Positions 47,123-57,683 of a DNA stretch of 64,000 bases are shown here, in pieces. This DNA comes from Gnetum montanum (Eukaryota > Streptophyta > Gnetopsida > Gnetales > Gnetaceae). The stretch lies in contig MNCI01033354.1 in assembly GCA_015680685.1 (NCBI GenBank), forward strand, positions 1,135,298-1,199,297, written 5' to 3'. How positions within the stretch are numbered: the stretch's first letter is position 1; every line of letters starts with the position of its first letter. The notes beneath the pieces were generated by a model. It did no database searches. It was not told the DNA's origin and saw only the letters and a program-made list of their open reading frames with translations. Both the position numbers and the translations under genes were made by a program.

Positions 47123-49813
47123 ATGTCTCCTTCTTCATACAAAAGCACCTCATCGCCCAGGTTTGAAATAGGAAATAGTCGATGACGTAATACACATGAT
47201 GTTGATCCGTCAATCCCTCAACAAGTTCAAGTGGTATATATTCATTCTGATGAGTATATGCCAGACTTCACCTTTATCCTCCATCAAGATGAACAACTAT
47301 GTTGGAAAGACTTAGAAGGTAACATAGTGTTACCTCTTGATCATTTAGTCCCAAGCATGCTTCTTCATGCTCTCACATGAATTGGCATGCTGCATTTACA
47401 CACAGAATACTTTGTGCAAGACCATGACTCAAGAGAGTACCGTTCCATAGAGGCACAACATCAAAGGGACTTGCAATAGGAGAGACATCATAAGTCTTTG
47501 AAGGGCAAGTGGTCCCAGGATGTCTCACACACCTTAAGCCAAAATGAGGGTGGTGAACCTACCTCAAGTAGTTTCCCATACAACGATGTTCCTCCCCTTG
47601 AATTTGGCCAAGGAGTTGTGTATCAAGACCTTCATTCCACTATTCATAACCCAAGTTCTAATGCCCATGGGCACAAAGGGTCCAAGAAAAGGACACAAAC
47701 TCATGATAAAGGTGGACATTCTGATCACAATAGTGATTTGGGTTGAGAACATAGAAGAGAAAGTAGCAGACATCATCATGGTGATGGTTCTCCTTCTTCT
47801 TTACCTTCATCATCTCCTTCACCCTCTCCTTCAATATCTGGATGCTATCACAAAGAAGAATACCATGGGGATAAAGGTAGGCAAAGTAGAAGTTATAGAC
47901 GAAATAGCCAGGAAAGGGAACGAGGGCACTCTAAAGAGTCATGACATAGAAGAAGGGAGAGTAGGGAACAATGTAGGCATCATAGATTCCATGGACGAGA
48001 CGATCATGATGAACCCCTACTCACTACTTGAAGTATGTTAGACATAACTAAGGCTGTTAGAATTCTAACATGGCACCAGAAAGATAGTAGGATCAAAAGA
48101 TTAGATATGAACAATATCCCACGATTTGAAGGGGGATACAATGTTGATCCTTAGAATCATTTACAAGCATTCCATAATGTGTGTGCCTTACAAAACATAG
48201 AGAACAAATGGCAAAAACTTAAGTTGTTCCCGCAAATACTAGTTAAAGAAGCAGAAAGCTAGTATCAATCCTTACAACCGGAATCTATTTGTAGATGGAG
48301 TACTATGTTAGAATTATTCAATGATAAGTACCAAATGTACTCCTAAGTGTCCAACCTATAAAAGCAAATCCAAGCCTGGAAACAAAGAGAACATAAACCC
48401 TTAGATGCTGCCATCGGACGATACTATGTACTGTTACATCATTGTACTGGCCATAGTTATTCACAAAGGGATCAACTGTGCCATCTTATGGATGGGCTTA
48501 GGCATGAAACGAGAAGAACCCTTAGGACTTATGCCTAAGGGAGACTATCTGAGCTTGGGTCCTATTAAATTCAAAGACTATTGGAGCAAGTTGCTAAGGA
48601 ATAAGGTGAGCTATGGAAGAGAGAAAGTGTGGAAGAGTATAACTGGGATCCTTCCCTCTAGAAGAGGGGAGTAAGATTTGGTGAGGATGAAGAAGAGTCA
48701 CCACTCAAAGAGATGGTGAATAGGAAAAATTTTCCTATCCAAAAGATGACATCAAAATTTTCAACAAAGGTAGACCAAATGTGGGATTCTCTAGACAATA
48801 GATTTCAAACTATTCTTAAAATAGTAGAGTCTAGAGAGCAAGGTAGTGATCGTGAAAAAAGAAAAAAGAGAGAAGCTGAACATGCACGTAGCAAGGGTAA
48901 GGGCAAAGTTTCCATCATTGACAAGGTTGTGGATTCAAAAATAGACAATGATAGTGGATGTGAGATATGTCAATATGACCATCCTAAGGGATGTTGCCCT
49001 GTAATATCACATCTACAGGAGTCTAGGATGTATGAACTCAACCCATGATTAAACAAAAGGCAAACACCCCAAAGGTTACCTTATCCTCAAGATAACCTAA
49101 GGCAATTCCACCAATCCTTAACATATTATCCCAGTGGAACTCCACCACAATTGATTAAGCAATATCAACAGTGGCAGCACCCACAATCATGGGGAATGCC
49201 ACCACCAAGGTAGCAATATCCTTACCGATAACTTGACCCATATGGATATTATGTGCAGCAACCAATCTCCCCACATGACTCTACTAGTCATGTCACTCCT
49301 CAACCTCACTACCAAGCCCATGAGTATTACGGGACTCCCTCTTCTAGGGGTGATATTCCACAAACATATCATCCTTCTCATCCAACTGCATCTTTTCCAC
49401 CAATAGCTCCACTACCACCTACTCTAGCCATGCAAGGTAAAATCCTTATCTAGTTACAAGAACGTAATGCCACAAGGGCTATTAACTCTCAACCTACTAT
49501 TGCTTCCAACAACCACATGAAGAAAAGACCTTTCTTTAGAATCAATAGACCAACCAATCCCTTGCAATCACAAGTGGCTAATTCCTTTGATGTCTCGGTA
49601 TCCATCAAAACTTTGGAGCCTCCTTCAACTCAACCATCGCACTCAATGCATACAGTCATGCTAACACATGTCTTCACTGATTGGATTAAAGCTGTTCATC
49701 TTCCTAGAAAATTCTCTGATCCTGGGAGTCCTCTGATATACTTACAAATCATTGGAAATGAATTATGTAAGGCTCTTTTGGATTCAAGTTCTAGTATCAA
49801 CCTAATTTCTCAA
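47123..49813 (+). pseudogene. gag: R10 gag and start of protease, interrupted by R11
   Basis: From the ATG at 47123 one frame can be followed for exactly 897 codons to the R11 insertion, without a net frameshift but with many stops. An N-terminal region rich in Ser, His, Arg and Asp (47500-48020) ends in TGA (48029-48031), three bases before an ATG. The gag core (48080-48680) has NNIPRFEGGYN, LFPQILVKEAES and DQLCHLMDGLRHETRRTL. The knuckle (48959-48997) has CX2CX3HX4C spacing. A Pro/Gln/Tyr-rich stretch (49120-49450) precedes the protease start MHTVMLTHVFTDWIKAVHLP. The active site reads LLDSSSSINL, with the Asp kept and the Gly lost. R11 enters just after LISQ. Confidence 0.9.
49809..49813. 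repeat. R11 left target-site duplication CTCAA
   Basis: Identical to 57032-57036. Removing R11 and one copy restores the reading frame of the R10 protease. Confidence 0.95.
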
Positions 49814-50805
49814 TGATGAGACGTAGATTGCACAAGCCGCAATATCGCGTACGCGATATCGCGGCCAACGCGATATCGCATCCCCTGCGATATCGCGTAC
49901 GCAATATCACGTCCTTCCCTGCGATATCACGTATGCGATATCGCGGTCCACCGCCATATCTATAAATAAGAGGTGGCACTCCCCTCATTTTACATCATAG
50001 GCATAAAGTAGCGAACCTCTGGCGGATTGATCACCCCAGAGATAGAATATTTTCCATGTGCCCGCAATAGGAGTCCCCCAAGTGAACAGTTCTTTATTCG
50101 AGCAGCTTTGTACCTGAACGCAAGTTGTGTACGGTAATAAAGATGAGCTTTGTGGATAAACCTTTCAGTGCATGGATAGGTTTAATTAATGTTATTTATT
50201 GCTTTCCTAGTAACGCTGCATGAGTACGACTTGGTTACGAGTGTTGACGAACATGTACAGCTAGCCAAGGAATCGGCTACTCATCGTGAGTAGATTCTCT
50301 CACCCTTTCCTCCTAGAACGTGGGACATGTACGACTTGATTACGAGCATCTACGGATGTGTAAGGCTAGTCAAGGAATTAGCTGCTTGTCACACTTAGGT
50401 TAGTTAAGTGCCTTAGTATGACCGCTTCGAGCACATGCGTTACGTGTGGTAATCCCAGTAACGATTAGCATTTGGTAGCCACAGTTGCATAGTTCAAGGT
50501 GTGTATGGCAAGTGGGAATGGATGCTAATGCTAGGACTTAGTGTTGTAATTAGAATTAGTTTTAGTTTCTCAACCCTTCACCGTTTAGTATAGGAGATAA
50601 ACCGAAAAATACCAAAAAAATCATATACCTTGGACTTACTTAACCATACACCGTGACAACAACAAGTAAGTCTGGGAAGACAACAAACGATTCACCCCAA
50701 GTGTTCCATGGGGTGTTTAGGCATTTAGTCTACGGAGTTCGACCGGATCGCGTGTGCTATGCTCGTTTCGTATGGTTGAGTGTAGGGGTACCTCGCCACT
50801 CATCA
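49814..50805 (+). repeat. R11 5' LTR (992 bp)
   Basis: It starts TGATGAGACG and ends CGCCACTCATCA. TATAAATA is at 49961-49968 and AATAAAG near 50136. U5 contains repeated modules AGTACGACTTG, GTGTACGGCTAGTCAAGG and GTAATCCCAGTAACG. It is the same family as S8. Confidence 0.95.
49839..49968 (+). promoter_or_regulatory. R11 U3: seven GCGATATCGC-type palindromes and TATA box
   Basis: Decamers at 49839, 49853, 49870, 49887, 49901, 49921 and 49935 are GCGATATCGC or one- or two-base variants. ATATCGCGTACGCGATAT (49842-49859) is a perfect 18-bp palindrome. TATAAATA follows 17 bases after the last unit. S8 has one unit and R5 has a GATATC version. This looks like a repeated binding site, of unknown factor. 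Confidence 0.75.
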
Positions 50806-50806
50806 T

Positions 50807-50824
50807 TGGCGCTGTTGCCAGGGA
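50807..50824 (+). other. R11 primer-binding site, tRNA-Asp type
   Basis: TGGCGCTGTTGCCAGGGA differs from the perfect tRNA-Asp complement at two positions, the best match in the window. Confidence 0.92.
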
Positions 50825-50946
50825 CTAAGTGTTTTTTACACCAATTAGAACATTAGGAATCATTCACATCGTTGTGAGCTTTAACAAACCCTTGGGTTAA
50901 TAAATTAATTAAGAATACAATTAATGGTGAATAGCACACCATTAGA

Positions 50947-53900
50947 ATGGCTTCTTCTCACGAAATTAACTCACCTAAGGACAATACAAAAGACAGTCAG
51001 CATCACACGCATAACTGAGACCAGCCATGTCCTAAACAATCTAAGGTCACATATACTCATCCTGATGAGTATGTCCCTGACTTTACTTTTATTCTCCACC
51101 AAGATGAACAACTGCGATGGAGAGATTTGCAAGGTAACATCGTGTTACCCCAGAATCGATCAGTCCCTAACATGCTTTTCTGTGCCTTAGCACAGATTGG
51201 CATGCAAGAACTATTTGTGGAATACGTTGCGGAAGATTATGACACAAGGGATTATCATCCCACAAATGCCCAATGTATTCGGGACAAAAGGTAGGAGAGC
51301 CAACATTCATTGTTGAAGGGCAAGGTCCCCCATGTCCTTAGTGAAATAGGAGACGAGGAACCCCTCATAATGGGTTTCTTAGAAAATGATGTTCCTCCTC
51401 CTCACAACGGTGAAGAGGTTAGGCATCAGGGCCTTTAATCAACTGTACATGCTACAAGCTCTGATCCCTGTGAGCACCAACTGTTCATAGCAGGAACAAC
51501 CACTCACACTAAGGACGGGCACTTAGATCATCACAATGATCAGGGCCGAAGCAGCCAAAGAGAAGGTAAGAAACATCGACACAGTGATGGATCCCCTTCC
51601 TCTTCTCCTTCATCTCATCATTCACACTCTCCTTCCACATCCGGGCACAACCATCATGAGAATAACGGAAAGGGTAAAAGTAAAAAGGAAGATGAAAGAC
51701 CTCGACAGGAAGGTCGAAAGGAGTTAGGACCAGGGCAAGGACGTAGGGAGAGCCGCCAGCCACCACAAAGACATCATAGACGTCATGAAAGAGATGATCA
51801 TGATGAACCCCTACTCACAACCTGAAGCATGCTCAATATCACAAAGGCAGTTAGGATCCCCACAAGGCATCTAAAAGACAGCAAGATCAAGCGTTTGGAC
51901 ATAAATAATATCCCACGTTTTGAAGGAGGATACAACGCTAATCCTCAACATCATTTACAAGAATTCCACAATGCCTGTGCCTTGCAAAATATAGATAATG
52001 AGTGGTAGAAGTTCAAGTTGTTCCCAAGGACACTCATCAAAGAAGCAGAGAGCTGGTACTAGTCCTTAGAACCGGAAACCATCAGGAGGTGGAGTACAAT
52101 TCTTAAATTGTTCAACAACAAATATCAAACGTACTCCAGAGTGTCCAATTTGTGTAAGCAGATCCAAGGTTGGAAACAAGGTGCTTGTGAACCCTTGGAT
52201 GCTGCCATGGCCCATTACTATACATTGCTACATCGTTGCCCAGGCCATGGATACGCTAAGCAGGATCAACTTCATCACATCGTGGATGGGCTAAGAAATG
52301 AAATGAGAAGAACTCTTGGGACTTATGCCCAAGGGAGACTTTCCCAACTGAGAGCCCATGAAGTTGAAAGTTTGTTGGAACAAGTAGCATAAGAAGAGGT
52401 TGAGCTATGGAAGAGAGAAAGTGCAGAAGAATACAACCACAATCCCTCCCTTCGCAAGAAGGGAGTGAAATTCTGTGATGAGGAGGATGAGTCACCACTC
52501 GAAGAGTTGGTGAACAGGAAAACCGTGCCGATCCAAAAGTTAACAACGGAGGTATCGGCTAAGGTAGACCAAATGTGGGATTCCTTAGACTCACGAATAG
52601 AAACAGTTTTGAAAATCGTAGAAGAGTCTAAGGATGAGCAAAGTAGTGATAAAAGCAAAAACATGCGGAGAAACTTTAACCCTGCACATAACAAGGGTAA
52701 GGGAAAAATCTCTAACTCCGATGAGGCTGAAAATTCTGATTCAGACAATGATGGTGGATGTGAGGTCTGCTACTATGACCATCCTAAGGGATGTTGTCCA
52801 ATTATCTCACATCTGCAGGAGTCTGGGGTGTATGCATTAAATCCAAGACTTAATCAACGGCAAACACCCAGAAGGTTACCTTATCCACAAGGTAACCCGA
52901 GGCAGTTCCACCAACCCTTGACGTATTATCCAAGTGGAACACCTCCGCAGCCCATCGAGCAACATCAGCAGTGGCAATACCCACAGTCATGGGGGATGCC
53001 ACAGCCAACACATCGATACCCTTACCGGCAGCCTGATCCTTATGGTTATTATGTGCAGCAGCCAGTTTCTCCAGGTGACGCTATGAGTCACACTCCACGC
53101 CGTCACTACTACGCTCGGGAGTACTTCAGAAGGACTCCTTCTCCTCCGGGAGACATCCCACATTCCGTCCATCCTCTAACTCCACCCGCACCTTTTCCTC
53201 AAGTAGTTCCCATAACACCTCCTGCTCCAACAATGCAAGGGGAATTACCTACCCAACCGCAGCAACGTCACGCCGCGAGATCTGTAAATATTCAGAGTGT
53301 AAATATCCAACCGGACACTAGTTCTGGCGATAACTGTACAAAAAAGAGACCCTTTTTCAGAACTAGGAGCCCGGATAGGCTCTCGCAACAACAAGCGGAC
53401 GGGTATATGTATAGGCCTCTAACTACTAACACTTCGGAGCACCCTTCAGTCCAAGGGAATGTAACGCATACGGTTATGCTAACACATACCGTAACTGACT
53501 GGATCAAGGTAGGCCACCTTCCCAGGAAACTAACTGATCCTGGGAGTCCCTTTATTCATTTGCAGATCGCTGGGAATGCACCACATCGAGCTCTTCTTGA
53601 CTCAGGTTCCGGAGTCAACTTAATTTCGCGAAAGATGTATCACGCCTGGAACCTGCCCCAACTTAAGAAGAGCAACATCCAACTAGAGTTGGCAGACCAG
53701 TCCATCACTATTCCCTTGGGATTAGTGGAGGATGTTATTACCACTGTGTGTGGTTGGTCCTACCCAGCGGATTTTCTAGTGATCGATGTTAACAACAACG
53801 AAGGGGACTTCCCAATTATAATGGGAAGGGCATGGCTAAGCACAGTAGACGCATGCCTTAGGATCCGCGATCTTTCCTTGGAAATCTCTAAGATAAACAT

Positions 53901-54294
53901 ATGTGGAAAGATCAAGAAGAGGATAGTTCCATGCATCACATACAGTGATTCATCGGGTGATGACATGGAGGAAATGTCTCCATGTAACAGGTGTGTCCAA
54001 GAAACTCTACAACAAAGATGCCTGTATGTAGCAACCACACAAGAAGTAGTAGACACCTCGTGGTTGACAGCTCCTCGTAGGAGCAGAAAAATATGCATGG
54101 AACGAACTGAGGAAACTCATGCCAACAATCGTGGCATAGACGCATTGGAACGTGAGTGTTGCCAACTTCCACCTCTCAACTTAAGATCATCAATTGGGAG
54201 AAGTTGGGCACTTCTTAGAAATTCAGATATGCACTCACTATTTCGGATCTCTCCCTTACAACTCAGTCATGGGGGAGATGGCCACCTATGCTAA
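50947..54294 (+). pseudogene. gag-pro: R11 gag-protease ORF fused to the tail of pol
   Basis: One frame runs from the ATG at 50947 to the TAA at 54294 with no frameshift and seven stops, all before 52393; the last 609 codons (52465-54294) are open. In order: Ser/His/Arg-rich N-terminal region (to 51822), TGA-AGC-ATG, gag core (51890-52390: NNIPRFEGGYN, HHIVDGLRNEMRRTLG), zinc knuckle CX2CX3HX4C (52759-52797), Pro/Gln/Tyr-rich region (52850-53270), and protease with the intact active site LLDSGSGVNL (about 53592-53621) and IIMGRAWLS. After the linker that leads to RT in R10, the ORF jumps in frame to the last 20 or so residues of pol, ending GDGHLC. All of RT, RNase H and integrase is thereby deleted. 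This is the best preserved protease in the window. Confidence 0.93.
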
Positions 54295-55882
54295 TCATAT
54301 GGGGCCCTCAGTTCTTCTTCAGTTTTTGTTTTACACATTTTTGTTTTACAACACTTTTGTTTTACACGTTTTTATTTTACAAATTTCTTTAGCTTTTCTA
54401 ATTTTTGTTTTATAACTTTATTTAACTTTTCTTGTTTTTGTTTTACAACATCGTTGTACCTTTCTATTTTGTGTGTGTGTGTGTATGTGTGTCATCCACC
54501 ATGTAAGTTCATCACCTAATAAGTGTTTGGGCGGATGGGATAAACTGTTTTCACATTGATTGCTAATGTTTGGTTTTTACCTTTAAGTTACAATGTTGAT
54601 ACTAAGGTATGTTTCTTTTGATATGGCAGGCAATAAGATCACTTCATCCATCCATCCATCCAAATCTATGGTTTCTCTTGCCTTGGAAATGTACAGTTCC
54701 CTTCCAATAAGAACTTTAATGAACCGGTGACCGGGCATTTCTCAAACTAAGGAAGGACTCAAGGATTGCAAAGGGTGTGACTTCAAAGGGACTTGATGCT
54801 TTTGTGTTGGTCATTCACTTGGGTGCTTGGATGTTTTTCTTCTTGAGTTTTCTTACCATTTCGATGTGATCTATTCTTCGGGAGCTAAGACAATAAAAAT
54901 AAGAAGTCTTTGCATGGTGTGGTCCCCACGCATAAAAACACAGAACAACAAAAAAAACCAAAGTGAGGATTCAAAGCACACCCCTTAGATGGAATAACTT
55001 TGGCCTGCAAACACTGGTTATGGAACCAAAGTGTTCCCTCTAACTAAGGCCCTTCTCGCTTCCCATTGCCTCCTTTGTTTTGTCAGAATGGTGGTGGCTC
55101 TTTGAAGATGCATCCTCGTTATCCAAGCAGATGGTTTAACTGAATGCATTGATGTGAAGTCACTGGAAGTGGTTGGTTTGAGCCCGGAGTTGGAATGAGA
55201 TTTGCCAAGTCACATTAACCATAAAACACACAAGGGGCTGTACACCACCTTGTTCTTGGGATTCCATTCCACTTCTCTTGTTTCCATCCTTCTCTCCACT
55301 ATTCACCTCATTTCCAGTTGTATCATTAGTGTATATTTTGGTTGATGCATTGTTTTCTTTTTGGTAAATTCTAGTGGTTAAGATTTTAAATCTTGTTCCA
55401 AAGGACATTCCCAAAGCCTACGAACTCTTTGAATGTGGGATTGTCAGGGCATTAAGGGCATGAGCCTGCTTTGGGGAGGACCCACTGACATTCCTATTTG
55501 GAGCATTAGTTAACTTCTTTTCCTTAACATTTTGCAATTAATTTTATTTTTGTTCATTTCCATCTTGACATCCACTTCACTGATGCCATAGTTGTCCCTT
55601 CTACCTACCTTTCTTACTCCTTTTCTTTCTCCATTCTAACGCTACCGAAGGTTCGCGATTAGGCATGGGGGTACGGGGCCTGATTTTTTGATTTTCCTCC
55701 TAAGCCCCAAATTTTTTTGTTTCTCTTCCTAACCCCTACACCTTCGGTAGTCATCATCTACATTTTCCCAGATCCATATCAGCCATACCACAACTTAGCC
55801 AATGAGTTTGCACCGAAGAAAGATATTATTTACTTAATGATTCAATTACCCTTGCTAATATATGATTGTGTTGTGTGTGCAG
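54295..55882 (+). other. R11 non-coding region between gag-pro and 3' ORF
   Basis: Collinear with R10 60584-62098. It contains T-rich runs, a (GT)n run at 54472-54491, the conserved block GCTTTGGGGAGGACCCAC at about 55469-55486, and a polypurine-tract-like GGCATGGGGGTA at 55662-55673. It ends in TTGTGTGTGCAG, which resembles a splice acceptor. No coding blocks are shared between copies. Confidence 0.55.
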
Positions 55883-55937
55883 ATGGCAATCATACAACAA
55901 CGGAATGGATCTGGAGCAAACACTTGGAATGGAGCAG
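55883..55937 (+). pseudogene. R11 3' (env-position) ORF start, cut by the gap
   Basis: The ATG at 55883 directly follows TGTGCAG and reads MAIIQQRNGSGANTWNGA into the N run. It aligns with R10 at 62099. Its length cannot be judged because of the gap. Confidence 0.45.
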
Positions 55938-56249
55938 NNNNNNNNNNNNNNNNNNNNNNNNNNNNNNNNNNNNNNNNNNNNNNNNNNNNNNNNNNNNNNN
56001 NNNNNNNNNNNNNNNNNNNNNNNNNNNNNNNNNNNNNNNNNNNNNNNNNNNNNNNNNNNNNNNNNNNNNNNNNNNNNNNNNNNNNNNNNNNNNNNNNNNN
56101 NNNNNNNNNNNNNNNNNNNNNNNNNNNNNNNNNNNNNNNNNNNNNNNNNNNNNNNNNNNNNNNNNNNNNNNNNNNNNNNNNNNNNNNNNNNNNNNNNNNN
56201 NNNNNNNNNNNNNNNNNNNNNNNNNNNNNNNNNNNNNNNNNNNNNNNNN
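55938..56249. other. Assembly gap, 312 Ns
   Basis: The gap spans the R11 3' ORF, polypurine tract and the first 210 or so bases of the right LTR, that is, its palindromic U3 and TATA box. Open frames running through it are meaningless. Confidence 0.98.
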
Positions 56250-57031
56250 GGATTGATCACCCCAGAGATAGAATATTTTCCATGTGCCCGCAGTAGGAGT
56301 CCCCCAAGTGAACGGTTCTTTATTCGAGCAGCTTTGTACCTGAACACAAGTTGTGTACGGCAATAAAGATGAGCTTTGTGGATAAACCTTGCAGTGCATG
56401 GATAGGTTTAATTAATGTTATTTATTACTTTCCTAGTAACGCGGCATGAGTATGACTTGGTTACAAGCATTGACGAACGTGTACGGCTATCCAAGGAATC
56501 GGCTACTCATCGCGAGTAGATTCTCTCACCCTTTCCTTCTAGAATGTGGAACAAGTACGACTTGATTACGAGCATCTACAGATGTGTACGACTAGTCAAG
56601 GAATCAGCTGCTTGTCACACTTAGGTAAGTTAAGTGCCTTAGTATGACCGCTTCGAGCACGTGCGTTGCGTGTGGTAATCCCAATGACGATTAGCATTTG
56701 GTAGCCATAGTTGCACAGTTCAGGGTGTGTACGACAAGTGGGAACAGATGCTGACACTAGGACTTAGTGCTATAGTTAGAATTAGTTTTAGTTTCTCAAC
56801 CCTTCACCGTTTATTATAGGAGATAAACTGAAAAATACCAAAAAAACCATATACCTCGGACTTACTTAACCATACACCGTGACAACAATAAGTAAGTCTG
56901 GGAAGACAACGAACGATTAACCCCAAGTATTCCATGGGGCGTTTAGGCATTTAGTCTGCGAAGTTCAACCGAATCGCACGTGCTACGCTCGTTTCGTATG
57001 GTTGAGTGTAGGGGTACCTCGCCACTCATCA
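56250..57031 (+). repeat. R11 3' LTR, R and U5 part (782 bp visible)
   Basis: Collinear without net indel with 50024-50805. It ends CGCCACTCATCA at 57031, followed by the TSD CTCAA (57032-57036). The first 210 bases lie in the gap. Confidence 0.93.
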
Positions 57032-57036
57032 CTCAA

Positions 57037-57680
57037 GAAATGTATAAGGCCTGGAACCTGCCTCCATTGAAAAACAACAGCATCCATCTACAGTTGGCCA
57101 ACTAGTCCATCACTATCCCATTGGGACTACTAGAAGACATTGTTACCACTATTTGTGGGTGGTCGTACCCAGTTGACTTCCTAGTGATTTAGGTAAACAA
57201 TGGTAAGGGGGACTTCCCAATCATAATGGGAAGAGCATGGCTAAGCACCATTGATGCATGCCTAGGAATCCATGATCTTTCCCTAGAAATATCAATGGAA
57301 AATGCATTTAGAAAGATCAAAAAGAAGAAAGATCTATGCATTGCATAGAGTGACATAGGGTGTAATTGCGTGTAGAGGTCATGGGTTGTGCAAAGTTTAA
57401 TATTGCCTACGTGTAATCAATGTGCATAAATGATTAACATACAAAGATACCTGTATGTAGTAGCCACACAACAAGAAGGCACCCAAGGGCTGACAATTGG
57501 TCAAGAAAGTAGTTCAATCATATGCATGGAACCAACTGAGGGTTTTACTTGCACTTACATCGATAGCATAGATGCATTAGAGCAAGTCCACCGCCAACTT
57601 CCAAACCTTAACCTCAAAAATATCAACTGGGGGAAGTTGAAAATCCTTAAGGAATTTAAGCAGGAGCCCCTCGACTGAAA
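57037..57680 (+). pseudogene. R10 protease (continued) and linker to RT
   Basis: Coding resumes with EMYKAWNLPPLK, in the same R10 frame that was cut at 49813. The blocks ITIPLGLLEDIVTTI, CGWSYPVDFLVI and IIMGRAWLSTIDACLGI follow, with occasional stops. The linker contains RYLYVVATQQE and ends near KEFKQEPLD, where the frame changes before RT. The linker is also present in R11 up to its deletion point. Confidence 0.88.
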
Positions 57681-57683
57681 CCA

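Larger units (their letters stand above)
49814..57031 (+). mobile_element. R11: nested gag-protease-only Athila-like element
   Basis: The left LTR (49814-50805) and the visible part of the right LTR (56250-57031) are flanked by CTCAA. The internal region has a primer site, one gag-protease frame ending in the last codons of pol, a 3' non-coding region and the start of a 3' ORF. RT, RNase H and integrase are absent. A run of 312 Ns (55938-56249) hides the 3' ORF, the polypurine tract and the right U3. By hand count, about 57 of 782 comparable LTR positions differ, roughly 7%, and about 49 of these are transitions. Confidence 0.95.

Noticed and set aside
49839-49944. Regular short palindromes resembling a CRISPR array
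   Set aside because: Units are 10 bp with irregular 3-10 bp spacing inside a plant LTR promoter. There are no unique spacers or cas genes.
52323-52748. 141-codon minus-strand ORF opposite gag
   Set aside because: It is a shadow of the well-supported gag frame and shows no family blocks.
55717-56399. Several open frames of 144-179 codons
   Set aside because: They exist only because the run of Ns contains no stop codons.
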